A stretch of DNA of 64,000 nt from Lacisediminihabitans sp046156175 (lineage in GTDB: Bacteria; Actinomycetota; Actinomycetes; Actinomycetales; Microbacteriaceae), in the NCBI RefSeq assembly GCF_046156175.1, contig NZ_JAYLVL010000006.1:107621-171620 (forward strand), in the 5' to 3' direction. Made by a program: the position numbers and the translations under genes. Below the pieces are notes generated by a model. That model did not search any database and was not told the DNA's origin. It was given only the letters and a program-made list of their open reading frames with translations. Of the stretch, positions 52,962 through 60,935 are shown one piece after another. Each line of letters opens with the position of its first letter. Positions within the stretch are counted from its first letter, which is position 1.

Positions 52962-54224
52962 ATGAAGATCAGTGAGGTGCTGGCGGTGCCGGCGAGAGCG
53001 GGATTCTTCGCCGATGATCAGGCGGCCATCCTCGGCGGTGCGAAGCGTGATGGCGCTGCCTATCTGGGGAACCCGGTGACACCAGGGTTTCGATCGGTGC
53101 GACAGGCCGGCGAGGCAGTGTCGGTACTGCTTCTGCTGGATGACGGTCAGGTCGCCCACGGAGACTGCGCCGCGGTGCAGTACTCGGGTGTCGGAGGCCG
53201 AGATGCCGTGCTCGACGCGAAACGAGCGGTAGAGGTGATCATCGACCAGGTGGCTCCGCTACTGGCTGGCAGTGAGCTCACGGACTTCCGGAGCATGGCT
53301 GCAGCCATCGACGACTTGGTCGTCGACGGGCATCGGCTGCATACGGCGATCCGATACGGCGTGACTCAAGCGCTCCTGGATGCAGTGGCCCGGGCCCGCG
53401 GTGTCACGATGGCCGAGGTGGTTCGTGACGAATACCAGACTGGCGCCGAGATCCTGCCGGTGCCCATGTTCGTGCAGTCGGGAGATGACCGCTACGACAA
53501 TGTCGACAAGATGATCTTGAAGCGGGCGGATGTTCTGCCACACGGCCTGATCAACAACGTCGATGCAAAGCTCGGCAGCGATGGGCAACTTCTGGTGACC
53601 TATCTCACGTGGGTTCGCAATCGTGTGCTCGCCCTGCGTGACAGCGAGGATTACGCGCCCGACCTTCACCTCGATGTGTACAGCACCATTGGCGTGGCCT
53701 TCAACAACGACGTTGAGCGCGTCGCGGACTACCTGGTGTCCCTCGGAAAGGTGGCGGTCCCGTTCCGGCTGCGCGTCGAACATGCGATCGACGGGGGAAG
53801 CAGGGACGGCCAGATCGCCGTTTCCTCGGCGCTGCGTGCGGCGATCCGAGCGCGCGGCAGCGATGTTCAGATCGTGGTCGACGAGTGGTGCAACACCCTG
53901 GAAGACATCCGGTTGTTCGTTTCCGCCGGAGCGGCGGACGTCATCCACGTGAAGACGCCGGACCTCGGTGGTGTCAACAATACGATCGAGGCTCTGCTAC
54001 TCGTGGCTCGCGGCGGGCTCCTGGCGTACTGCGGAGGCACATGCAATGAAACGGATCGGTCCGCCCAGGTGAGTGCGAATATCGCTATGGCGTGCGCCGC
54101 GAGCCAGGTGCTGGCAAAGCCAGGAATGGGCGTCGACGAGGGCATGATGATTGTGGGCAACGAGATGACACGTGTCGCCGCGCTGGTGGCCGCCCGATCG
54201 GCGCGAATGGCGCGGGCACTGTGA
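52962..54224 (+). CDS. mal: 3-methylaspartate ammonia-lyase
   Basis: Enolase-superfamily enzyme converting (2S,3S)-3-methylaspartate to mesaconate and ammonia. It is 420 aa. Residues fall at the published clostridial numbering: H194 (VLPHGLIN), metal ligands D238 (HLDVYST), E273 (RVEHAID) and D307 (VVDEWC), and the base K331 (HVKTPDLGG). CGGTCNETDRSA and KPGMGVDEGMMIV are family signatures. ATG 52962 follows GGAG. No glutamate mutase gene is in the window, so the origin of its substrate is open. Confidence 0.95.
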   Translation: MKISEVLAVPARAGFFADDQAAILGGAKRDGAAYLGNPVTPGFRSVRQAGEAVSVLLLLDDGQVAHGDCAAVQYSGVGGRDAVLDAKRAVEVIIDQVAPLLAGSELTDFRSMAAAIDDLVVDGHRLHTAIRYGVTQALLDAVARARGVTMAEVVRDEYQTGAEILPVPMFVQSGDDRYDNVDKMILKRADVLPHGLINNVDAKLGSDGQLLVTYLTWVRNRVLALRDSEDYAPDLHLDVYSTIGVAFNNDVERVADYLVSLGKVAVPFRLRVEHAIDGGSRDGQIAVSSALRAAIRARGSDVQIVVDEWCNTLEDIRLFVSAGAADVIHVKTPDLGGVNNTIEALLLVARGGLLAYCGGTCNETDRSAQVSANIAMACAASQVLAKPGMGVDEGMMIVGNEMTRVAALVAARSARMARAL

Positions 54225-55423
54225 AACCGCTCGAGGATCTGCGGATCGTCGCCATCGAGCAGTACGGGGCCGGTCCATTCGGAAGTGTGCACCTCGCCGA
54301 CCTCGGCGCCGAGGTCATCAAGATCGAGGACCCGGGCTCCGGTGGCGACGTCGGGCGTTACGTGCCTCCATACCAGGAGGGCGAAGACAGCCTCTTCTTC
54401 GAGGCATTCAACCGCAATAAGCGAAGCATCAGCCTCGACCTCACCACGACGGCAGGGCGAACCGTCTTCGAGGACCTGGTTCGGGTCAGTGACATCGTCT
54501 ACTCGAACCTCCGCGGTGACGTGCCCGCGAAGCTCGGCATCACCTTCGATGACCTGCGCCATCTCAATCCCACTATCGTGTGCTGTTCGCTCAGCGGTTT
54601 TGGCATGACCGGGCCACGCCTGGCCGAACCCGGCTACGACTACGTTCTGCAAGGCATCGCCGGGTGGATGGACATCACTGGCGAGCCATCGGGACCGCCG
54701 ACCAAATCGGGACTGTCTCTGGTGGACTACTCCGGCGGACTCGTCGCCGCCATCTCGATGCTCGCCGCTGTGCATGCCGCCCGCAGAGACGGGGTCGGCA
54801 CCGATTGTGACATCAGCCTCTTCGACACTGCAGTTTCGATGCTGACCTACCCGGCGATCTGGTCTCTCAATGGCGACTTCACGCCGACACGAACTCACCA
54901 TTCCGCCCATCCGTCGCTGGTTCCCTTCCAGGCGTTCGAGGCGAGCGATGGCTGGATCGTCATCGCCTGCCCGAAAGAGAAGTTCTGGAAGCGACTTGCG
55001 ACAGCGATCGGGCGTCCGGACCTTGGCACGGCCGAGAGCTACGGCACGTTCATCGCGCGGCGCGTGAATTCCGACACGCTATTGCCGCTGCTGGATGACA
55101 TCTTCGCCACCCGCCCCGCCTTCGAATGGCTCACGAAGTTGCGCGCGGCCGGTGTTCCCTGCGGGCCGGTAAACAGCGTGTCCGAGGCCCTGGCCGATGC
55201 ACAAACCGACGCGCGCGGGATGATCGTCGAGACCGAGCATCCGCGGTTTGGAACCGTGCGCCAGGTGCGCAGTGCGGTGCGAGTGGGAAGTGCGACCCCG
55301 GAGTATCGGCGGGCACCGCTCCGGAACGAGGACGTTGACTATGTCCTGCAAGACGTGCTGCGCTACGACGAGGGGCGCATCGCCGAACTGGCGGCACAAA
55401 CACGGAATGAGGAGGCGTCATGA
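54221..55423 (+). CDS. Class III CoA-transferase (mesaconate CoA-transferase candidate)
   Basis: CaiB/BaiF-family transferase of 400 aa. Catalytic Asp169 in SLVDYSGGLV is at the usual position; N-terminal EQYGAGPFGSVHLADLGAEVIKIEDP and SGFGMTGP are family signatures. The GTG at 54221 overlaps the mal stop (GTGA), so the natural acceptor is probably mesaconate, giving mesaconyl-CoA from succinyl-CoA or acetyl-CoA. Which carboxyl is activated (C1 or C4) cannot be told. Confidence 0.9.
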   Translation: MKPLEDLRIVAIEQYGAGPFGSVHLADLGAEVIKIEDPGSGGDVGRYVPPYQEGEDSLFFEAFNRNKRSISLDLTTTAGRTVFEDLVRVSDIVYSNLRGDVPAKLGITFDDLRHLNPTIVCCSLSGFGMTGPRLAEPGYDYVLQGIAGWMDITGEPSGPPTKSGLSLVDYSGGLVAAISMLAAVHAARRDGVGTDCDISLFDTAVSMLTYPAIWSLNGDFTPTRTHHSAHPSLVPFQAFEASDGWIVIACPKEKFWKRLATAIGRPDLGTAESYGTFIARRVNSDTLLPLLDDIFATRPAFEWLTKLRAAGVPCGPVNSVSEALADAQTDARGMIVETEHPRFGTVRQVRSAVRVGSATPEYRRAPLRNEDVDYVLQDVLRYDEGRIAELAAQTRNEEAS

Positions 55424-55923
55424 CGGTTCGTGAAGGGTGGAGCGGCAGGTTCTTCGAGGACTTCGAAGTGGGTGATGTCTACGAGCACGGACTCGGGCGC
55501 ACGATTACCCAGGCCGACAATATCTGGTTCACCCTGCTCACTCAGAACACAGCGCGCGTGCACTTCGATGCCAATTACGCAAAGCAGACGGAGTACGGCC
55601 GGCCTCTCGTCAATTCGACCTTCACGCTCGCTCTCGTGACCGGGCAATCGGTAAACGACGTGTCCTACAACGTGATGGCGAACCTGTCCTGGAACGATGT
55701 GCAGTTGCCGAACCCCCTGTTCGAAGGCGACACCGTCTACTCCTCGAGTGAGGTACTGGCGGTCAGGGAGTCGCGGTCCCGACCCCAAGTGGGCATCGTC
55801 ACGGTACGGACTCTCGGTGTGAACCAGGACGGCACGCCGATCATCACGTTCGAGCGGACGGTGATGGTCTACCGACGCGGGTTCGGGCCGCTTCCGCGAC
55901 CCGTGGGCACACTCCCCCAGTGA
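55420..55923 (+). CDS. MaoC-type hydratase (mesaconyl-CoA hydratase candidate)
   Basis: Single hot-dog protein of 167 aa. FFEDFEVGDVYEHGLGRTITQADNIWFTLLTQNTARVHFDANYAKQTEYGRPLVNSTFTLALVTG is the MaoC pattern of Rv2499c-like and mesaconyl/itaconyl-CoA hydratases; the H-F-D is at the catalytic hydratase motif. Would hydrate mesaconyl-CoA to 3-methylmalyl-CoA or citramalyl-CoA. Archaeal and proteobacterial mesaconyl-CoA hydratases are about twice as long. ATG 55420 overlaps the previous stop (ATGA), with GGAGG upstream. Last gene of the operon. Confidence 0.85.
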   Translation: MTVREGWSGRFFEDFEVGDVYEHGLGRTITQADNIWFTLLTQNTARVHFDANYAKQTEYGRPLVNSTFTLALVTGQSVNDVSYNVMANLSWNDVQLPNPLFEGDTVYSSSEVLAVRESRSRPQVGIVTVRTLGVNQDGTPIITFERTVMVYRRGFGPLPRPVGTLPQ

Positions 55924-55929
55924 ACTCGG

Positions 55930-55957
55930 CGCCGGTTGTCCACGCACACGACCGGCG
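55930..55957 (+). terminator. Hairpin after the catabolic operon
   Basis: CGCCGGT / ACCGGCG pair across a 14-nt loop, beginning 6 nt after the operon's last stop. No T-run, so termination is uncertain. Confidence 0.4.
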
Positions 55958-56205
55958 ATCCCTCCTGACGCGCGTGGAGGTCCCTGTGAGCGATGAGGGC
56001 GCAGGGTGGTGCACAGCCGACGACATCCGCTGTCTTCTCGAAGCACGCCCCGAGGGACTGGACCCCCATCCGATCGCGCCGTTCACGGCGCACTCGAGAA
56101 GATGGCGCTGGTGCTCGGAACCTCCCTTGGTCGGCTCGACCAGCGAAAGGGCTCACGCTCGATGGGCGGAATCGGACCCCGCTGGCCGAGCTGTCGAACC
56201 CCTTC

Positions 56206-56847
56206 TCAGCGCGCGAAGGTGACGTGGATGACCCCGCTCTCGGCCACCTCGGAGGTGACGGTGTAGTCGCGCTCCAGCTCGCGCAGATCATCCCAGAGTC
56301 GCACTCCCCGACCGAGGACGATCGGACTGATCGCGACGTGCACGCGGTCGACGAGGCCGGCCCGCAAAAAATCACGCGCGACGCCGGCTCCCCCGCCGAC
56401 CCTGATGTCGCCGTCGCCGGCATGCTCGCGGGCGCGAGCGAGCGCATCCCGGGGCGTGGCGGCAACGAACTCGAAGCGCGTGCCGTTGGCGAAGTCGATG
56501 GCCGGCCGTTCCCGGTGGGTCAACACGAGCACGGGAACACGGAACGGCGGCTCCTCACCCCACCACCCGCGCCAGTTCGGGTCGTGCGGAAAGGCATGGA
56601 GCCCGAACATCCCCGCTCCCATGATCTCGGCGCCCACCGCGTCGAAGTAGGCGCTGGCATACCAGTCGTCGATGCCGGTCGTCCCCTCCCCGGTCGTGTC
56701 GTGCAGCACACGCTGCCGAAAGGTCTTGGTGCCCATGTATACCTGCACCAGCCGTCCCCAGTCGGCGCCCATCGGGTTCTCTGGCGTCTGGTCGGCCGGC
56801 GCGACGACGCCATCGAGAGACAGGTTGAGGTCGATTCGTACCGCCAT
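56206..56847 (-). CDS. Dihydrofolate-reductase-like (RibD C-terminal fold) protein
   Basis: A 213-aa DHFR-fold reductase. N-terminal IDLNLSLDGVVAPADQ, DWYASAYFDAVGAEIMGAGMFG, then IRVGGGAGVARDFLRAGLVDRVHVAISPIVLGRGVRLWDDL, the RibD_C/YyaP-YwjB pattern. Likely uses NADPH; the substrate is unknown and it is not the essential FolA. ATG 56847 follows GGAGGG. It stands alone. Confidence 0.85.
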   Translation of the reverse strand: MAVRIDLNLSLDGVVAPADQTPENPMGADWGRLVQVYMGTKTFRQRVLHDTTGEGTTGIDDWYASAYFDAVGAEIMGAGMFGLHAFPHDPNWRGWWGEEPPFRVPVLVLTHRERPAIDFANGTRFEFVAATPRDALARAREHAGDGDIRVGGGAGVARDFLRAGLVDRVHVAISPIVLGRGVRLWDDLRELERDYTVTSEVAESGVIHVTFAR

Positions 56848-57486
56848 GAGATCCCTCCGAAGAGACTGATGTGGTCAGCGTACACATCCACTCCCTGCGC
56901 TGCGGAGGTCGAACAGCGCCATTCAGATGAATCGTTCGTCGCAGTGACGATCGGATCGACGACCGCCAACGCAGTCGCCCGCGTCCTTGTCCGGGGAACC
57001 CGCTTCAACCGCGGCTGCGCCCCACCGGCACGGCCGTCACATCGCAGCCTGCACCTGCCCAGGCAACCCGGGGCGATGCGCCGGAACCGGCGCCGGGGAC
57101 CCCGCTGTAACCGCGCCATAAATGCGAAATGACTGCCAAAAAAGCGCGGCAGTCATTTTGCATTTAGTGGGCTGTACTAAGAACCTCTGCCGGACCGGAA
57201 ACACGGGGGTCCTTTCTCCGGCTGAAATGCCTTTTCCTCCGCACGACCCGGCAGCTTCCTCTTTTCAATAAACCCAGTGATCGCTAGCGAGGACCTCATT
57301 AGCCAGCCATTTGGCGTCCCCTGGCAGCAGCGTTACGTCTGCTTCGAAAATGGTGGCCCATTGGCCCGCTCGATCGTATCGACGACAGTCCATCGGCCCT
57401 ATCCCGGCGCCTCGTCGGAGGGGTATGGTGAGCCGACCCAGACCAGCAGACCGAGGGCCTAGTCAGGTAGACGAGGGAGAGAACAG
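56848..57486. other. 639-bp gap, mostly empty
   Basis: No gene could be supported. It holds the strong inverted repeat at 57120-57165 and then an A/T-richer stretch leading to the small membrane protein. The short open frame near 57277-57462 lacks a Shine-Dalgarno sequence and family resemblance. Confidence 0.55.
57120..57165. terminator. 18-bp near-perfect inverted repeat
   Basis: Arms 57120-57137 and 57148-57165 (AAATGCGAAATGACTGCC pairing with GGCAGTCATTTTGCATTT) match at 17 of 18 positions around a 10-nt loop. The A/T-rich outer parts could serve as a terminator in either direction, yet no gene ends next to it. May mark an old insertion boundary. Confidence 0.5.
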
Positions 57487-57651
57487 ATGAACATCCTGTT
57501 GATAATCGTGGCCATAATTGCGGTCGTGCTCTTGATCACCGGAGGCTTTGTGCAGTCCCTCAATTTCCTGCTCTGGGTCGGTGTGGTGCTGTTGATTCTC
57601 GCCGTCATCGCGTTCCTGATTCGAATGATCTCAGGACGGCGAAACGTCTAA
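57487..57651 (+). CDS. 54-aa two-helix membrane protein
   Basis: ATG 57487 with GGGAGAG about 6 nt upstream opens a 55-codon frame ending at TAA 57651. The product starts MNILLIIVAIIAVVLLITGG and ends MISGRRNV. Two membrane helices (about 3-22 and 26-48) are joined by a short turn, with a basic cytoplasmic tail (positive-inside). I do not recognise a specific family; similar tiny hydrophobic proteins in actinobacteria are uncharacterised, some stress-induced. Confidence 0.7.
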   Translation: MNILLIIVAIIAVVLLITGGFVQSLNFLLWVGVVLLILAVIAFLIRMISGRRNV

Positions 57652-57655
57652 CCTC

Positions 57656-57695
57656 CACGCGTACTAGATCGATCACACGCGTACTAGATCGATCA
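57656..57695. repeat. 20-bp perfect tandem duplication
   Basis: CACGCGTACTAGATCGATCA occurs twice head to tail (57656-57675 and 57676-57695), just after the small membrane protein gene. Each unit contains GATCGATC. Looks like a slippage or excision product. Confidence 0.85.
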
Positions 57696-57824
57696 GTTGT
57701 CCAAATTGGGGAGCCAGTAGAAATTCTTGCCACGCTTGCGCATGCGGAACTGACTCCCAGCGATGCGCGCGGCGCCAGGGTCGTCCACCTCGATCTGTTG
57801 CGCGAGAGACGAGCAGCAATGCCA
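57693..57824 (-). pseudogene. Possible C-terminal remnant of an unknown gene
   Basis: A 43-codon frame with no start reads ...IEVDDPGAARIAGSQF then RMRKRGKNFYWLPNLDN and a TGA that lies in the tandem repeat. Its composition looks protein-like, but I cannot assign a family. Weak. Confidence 0.2.
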
Positions 57825-58079
57825 TCAGCAACACCTGAATCGCCGCTCTATCTGACCATCTGGCATAGCCTGCTACACCTCCTCGTGGTGGCGCACATCC
57901 CCACCTAGGCGTCCAAGTGCGAACGATAAGATCGCCATACGTCTTCGGCTACGGAACCTGGGTGCATCATCGTCGTCGAATCGATGGCGGTCATTGTGGT
58001 GTGAGGCACTACTCCATCAGGCGATGGCTCCCCTGGCATGGGTTAGGTATATTCCGCCCGAGCACGCTCCAAAATGAAG

Positions 58080-58100
58080 TTGCTGCGGTTTGTGCAGCAA
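58080..58100 (+). promoter_or_regulatory. Leader hairpin upstream of the UvrA-like gene
   Basis: TTGCTGC / GCAGCAA pair perfectly across a 7-nt loop and are followed by ATTTG, 67 nt before the start at 58168 and downstream of a -10-like TATATT. Could be an operator or an attenuator. Confidence 0.45.
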
Positions 58101-58167
58101 ATTTGTGCGCGCTGGTGAACTAGCCGAGCATCCTTCAGAATTTGACGACATCGAGGAGATGCGCGCG

Positions 58168-60747
58168 ATGAACTTAATCGACGGCTCTGCAGCCGGGACA
58201 CGACTCGACCGGGTGAGCGTTCGCGGAGCCCGCGAGCACAACCTGCGCGCCGTAGACGTCGACATTCCGCGGGACGCCCTCGTAGCGTTCACCGGCGTCT
58301 CAGGATCGGGCAAGAGTTCGCTCGCCTTCGGCACCATCTATGCCGAAGCGCAACGCCGATTCTTCGAATCAGTCGCTCCCTACGCGAGGCGCCTCATCGA
58401 CCAGGTGGGTGCACCCGACATCGATTCGATCGAAGGCCTCCCACCCGCGGTCGCCCTTCCGCAGCGCCGAACCGGCGGCTCTGCACGTTCGACTGTGGGG
58501 AGCGCGACGACGGTGGCCAACGTCGTCCGCATGCTGTATTCCCGCGTAGGGACATATCCGCTCGACGCCCCAATGTTGTTCGCCGAAGACTTCTCCGCAA
58601 ACACTGTCCAGGGCGCTTGCCCCGGATGCCATGGCATCGGTCGGATTTACGACGTGCCCGAGGAACTCATGGTTCCCGACGACTCCCTGTCGATTCGCAA
58701 CCGGGCGATTGCGGCCTGGCCGACCGCCTGGCACGGCAAGCAGCTCCAGGACAGTCTGATATCTCTCGGATACGACATCGACGTGCCCTGGCGGGATCTT
58801 TCCAGCGACCAGCGGAACTGGGCCTTGTACACGCAGGAGTCACCGCAGGTGCCCGTGTTCACGGACCGCTCTCCCAGCCAGGTGCGCGAGGCCGTGGCAT
58901 CCGGGGCGGAACCGCGCTATATGAGCAAGTTCCTCGGAGTCAAACGCTATGTCCTGGAAACATTTGCGAACTCGAAGAGTGCGCGAATGCGTCAGAAAGC
59001 TGCTGAGTTCATGATCAGCGTCGCGTGCCCCGTCTGCGGCGGCAAGCGGCTCAAGCCGGATGCCCTCGCCGTCAAGTTCGAAGGCGCCGACATCACCGAG
59101 ATCTCGAGGATGCCGCTGGAGGACGTGGCTCGCTTGATGCAACACGTCCTCCTCCCTGAGTGGAGGTCGACCGAGCAGTCCGAGGACGAGTATCTCCCTC
59201 CGGAGAAGCGTCTCGCCGCACAACGGCTCGCATCCGAGCTGCTGGGACGGCTGTCACCGATCATCGACCTCGGCCTGGGCTACCTGACGCTCGACCGCAC
59301 GACTTCCACCCTGTCGTCCGGGGAACTCCAGCGCATGCGGTTGGCAACTCAGGTCCTCTCACGCCTCTTCGGAGTGGTGTTCGTCCTGGACGAGCCTTCC
59401 GCCGGGCTCCATCCCGCCGATACCGAAGCGTTGCTTCGCATTCTCAGAAACCTCAGGGACTCTGGCAACACCGTCTTCTACGTCGAACACTCTCTCGACG
59501 TCATCCGGGAGGCTGACTGGATCGTCGACATCGGTCCCGGCGCCGGCGCTTCCGGCGGGACCGTCGTCTATTCGGGAAGGATCGACGGCCTTCGTGAGGT
59601 GAAGGAGTCCGTGACCCGTCGCTACCTCTTCGGCGGCTCCAACTCGGCTCCCGATCAACCCCGTGAGCGCCGGGTCGGCGACGGCTGGCTCACACTCCAT
59701 AACGTCACGCGCAACAACCTGTCGGATGTCACCGTGGCCTTTCCCCTGGGAGCCTTCACCGCCATCACCGGGGTGTCCGGTTCGGGTAAGTCGACGTTTA
59801 TCAATCACGGCATTCCAGACTTGCTCCGCGCGGACCTCGCCAGTGTCACGGGTGAGGCCGAGGGGGACCTGGAGACCACCTCGGAGGATCCGCTCGATTC
59901 GGCCTCGCCTGTGACGACAGCCGGCCGCGCTTCAGGCCCGGCCGATCGCGTTCGTCGGATCGTGCAAGTGACCCAGAAACCCATCGGACGAACACCACGG
60001 TCTAATGTGGCGACGTATACGGGCGTCTTTGATCGTATCCGCAGCCGTCTTGCCGCGACCCCAGAAGCGCGGCGACGCCACTACGGAGCCAGCAGGTTCT
60101 CTTTCAATCTCCCCAGCGGTAGGTGCCCGATCTGCAAAGGCGAGGGCATGATCGAGGTCGAGCTTCTGTTCCTGCCGACGGTGCATGCCCCGTGCACGGC
60201 GTGCGGGGGGACGCGATACAACGCGGAGACGCTGGAGGTCCGACTAGAGGGCAAGACCGTGGCCGAAATACTCGCGATGAGTGTCAGCACGGCGCGGGAG
60301 TTCTTCGATGAGGACAGCGACATCGTCCAGCACCTCGACGCGCTCCTGGACGTCGGTCTCGGCTATATCTCGCTCGGCCAGTCGGCCACAGAGTTGTCAG
60401 GTGGAGAGGCGCAACGCGTCAAGCTGGCGGCAGAGCTACGCCGCGCCCAACTGGGCGACACCCTCTATCTCCTCGACGAGCCGACCTCGGGTCTGCACCC
60501 GGCCGATTCCGATCGGCTCATCGGGCACCTCCAACGCCTCGTCGACGGGGGAAACACCGTGATCGTCGTCGAGCATGACATGCGCGTCGTGGCCGAGGCT
60601 GATTGGGTGATAGACCTCGGACCGGGAGCAGGAGACGCCGGCGGACAGGTGGTGGCCAAGGGGACACCGGAGGAAGTCTCAGTCAACGCAGCGAGCCGAA
60701 CAGCACCGTTCCTAAAAGCCGCGCTGGTCAATCGAGGTCAAGGCTAA
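58168..60747 (+). CDS. UvrA-like ABC ATPase, short drug-resistance (UvrA2/DrrC) type
   Basis: An 859-aa twin-ATPase protein, shorter than repair UvrA (about 940-970 aa). Two Walker A motifs (GVSGSGKSS, GVSGSGKST), signatures LSSGELQRMRL and LSGGEAQRVKL, FVLDEPSAGLHPAD and YLLDEPTSGLHPAD. Zinc-finger cysteine pairs CPGC, CPVCGG, CPIC and CTACGG are retained. This class protects DNA from intercalating drugs in producers and resistant strains. GAGGAG favours ATG 58168 over ATG 58159. No UvrB/C or efflux genes are adjacent. Confidence 0.88.
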   Translation: MNLIDGSAAGTRLDRVSVRGAREHNLRAVDVDIPRDALVAFTGVSGSGKSSLAFGTIYAEAQRRFFESVAPYARRLIDQVGAPDIDSIEGLPPAVALPQRRTGGSARSTVGSATTVANVVRMLYSRVGTYPLDAPMLFAEDFSANTVQGACPGCHGIGRIYDVPEELMVPDDSLSIRNRAIAAWPTAWHGKQLQDSLISLGYDIDVPWRDLSSDQRNWALYTQESPQVPVFTDRSPSQVREAVASGAEPRYMSKFLGVKRYVLETFANSKSARMRQKAAEFMISVACPVCGGKRLKPDALAVKFEGADITEISRMPLEDVARLMQHVLLPEWRSTEQSEDEYLPPEKRLAAQRLASELLGRLSPIIDLGLGYLTLDRTTSTLSSGELQRMRLATQVLSRLFGVVFVLDEPSAGLHPADTEALLRILRNLRDSGNTVFYVEHSLDVIREADWIVDIGPGAGASGGTVVYSGRIDGLREVKESVTRRYLFGGSNSAPDQPRERRVGDGWLTLHNVTRNNLSDVTVAFPLGAFTAITGVSGSGKSTFINHGIPDLLRADLASVTGEAEGDLETTSEDPLDSASPVTTAGRASGPADRVRRIVQVTQKPIGRTPRSNVATYTGVFDRIRSRLAATPEARRRHYGASRFSFNLPSGRCPICKGEGMIEVELLFLPTVHAPCTACGGTRYNAETLEVRLEGKTVAEILAMSVSTAREFFDEDSDIVQHLDALLDVGLGYISLGQSATELSGGEAQRVKLAAELRRAQLGDTLYLLDEPTSGLHPADSDRLIGHLQRLVDGGNTVIVVEHDMRVVAEADWVIDLGPGAGDAGGQVVAKGTPEEVSVNAASRTAPFLKAALVNRGQG

Positions 60748-60828
60748 GTCGGGGCTGGAATGCAGGATGCGGCTACTCCGGGTTTGTGGACGAATCGATG
60801 CCGCCACATGAACGCGGTGGCACAGGAT

Positions 60829-60854
60829 CGAACAATTGTTGTCAGAATTGTTCG
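60829..60854. promoter_or_regulatory. Palindromic site upstream of the cupin gene
   Basis: CGAACAATT (60829-60837) and AATTGTTCG (60846-60854) are perfect inverted arms 8 nt apart, 70 bp upstream of the cupin -10. Typical size for a dimeric repressor or activator site. Confidence 0.5.
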
Positions 60855-60923
60855 GAGTTCACGCAGCCTGTCAGGACCTTCGGAACATTCCAGTCGCGGC
60901 GACGAAAATCAAAAGAATAGAAA

Positions 60924-60929
60924 TATGCT
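60924..60929 (+). promoter_or_regulatory. -10 element for leaderless cupin mRNA
   Basis: TATGCT lies 6 nt before ATG 60936, no Shine-Dalgarno sequence. Confidence 0.55.
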
Positions 60930-60935
60930 CGGACT

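Larger units (their letters stand above)
57652..58167. other. 516-bp gap before the UvrA-like gene
   Basis: Contains the tandem repeat, a possible gene remnant on the minus strand, a -10-like TATATT at 58048-58053 and the leader hairpin at 58080-58100. No intact gene is supported. Confidence 0.6.

Noticed and set aside
57277..57462. 61-codon plus-strand frame before the small membrane protein
   Set aside because: No start signal and no domain; it would overlap the promoter region of the next gene.
58168..60747. Nucleotide-excision-repair UvrA
   Set aside because: About 100 residues shorter than repair UvrA, with no uvrB or uvrC near; the short resistance-type UvrA fits better.
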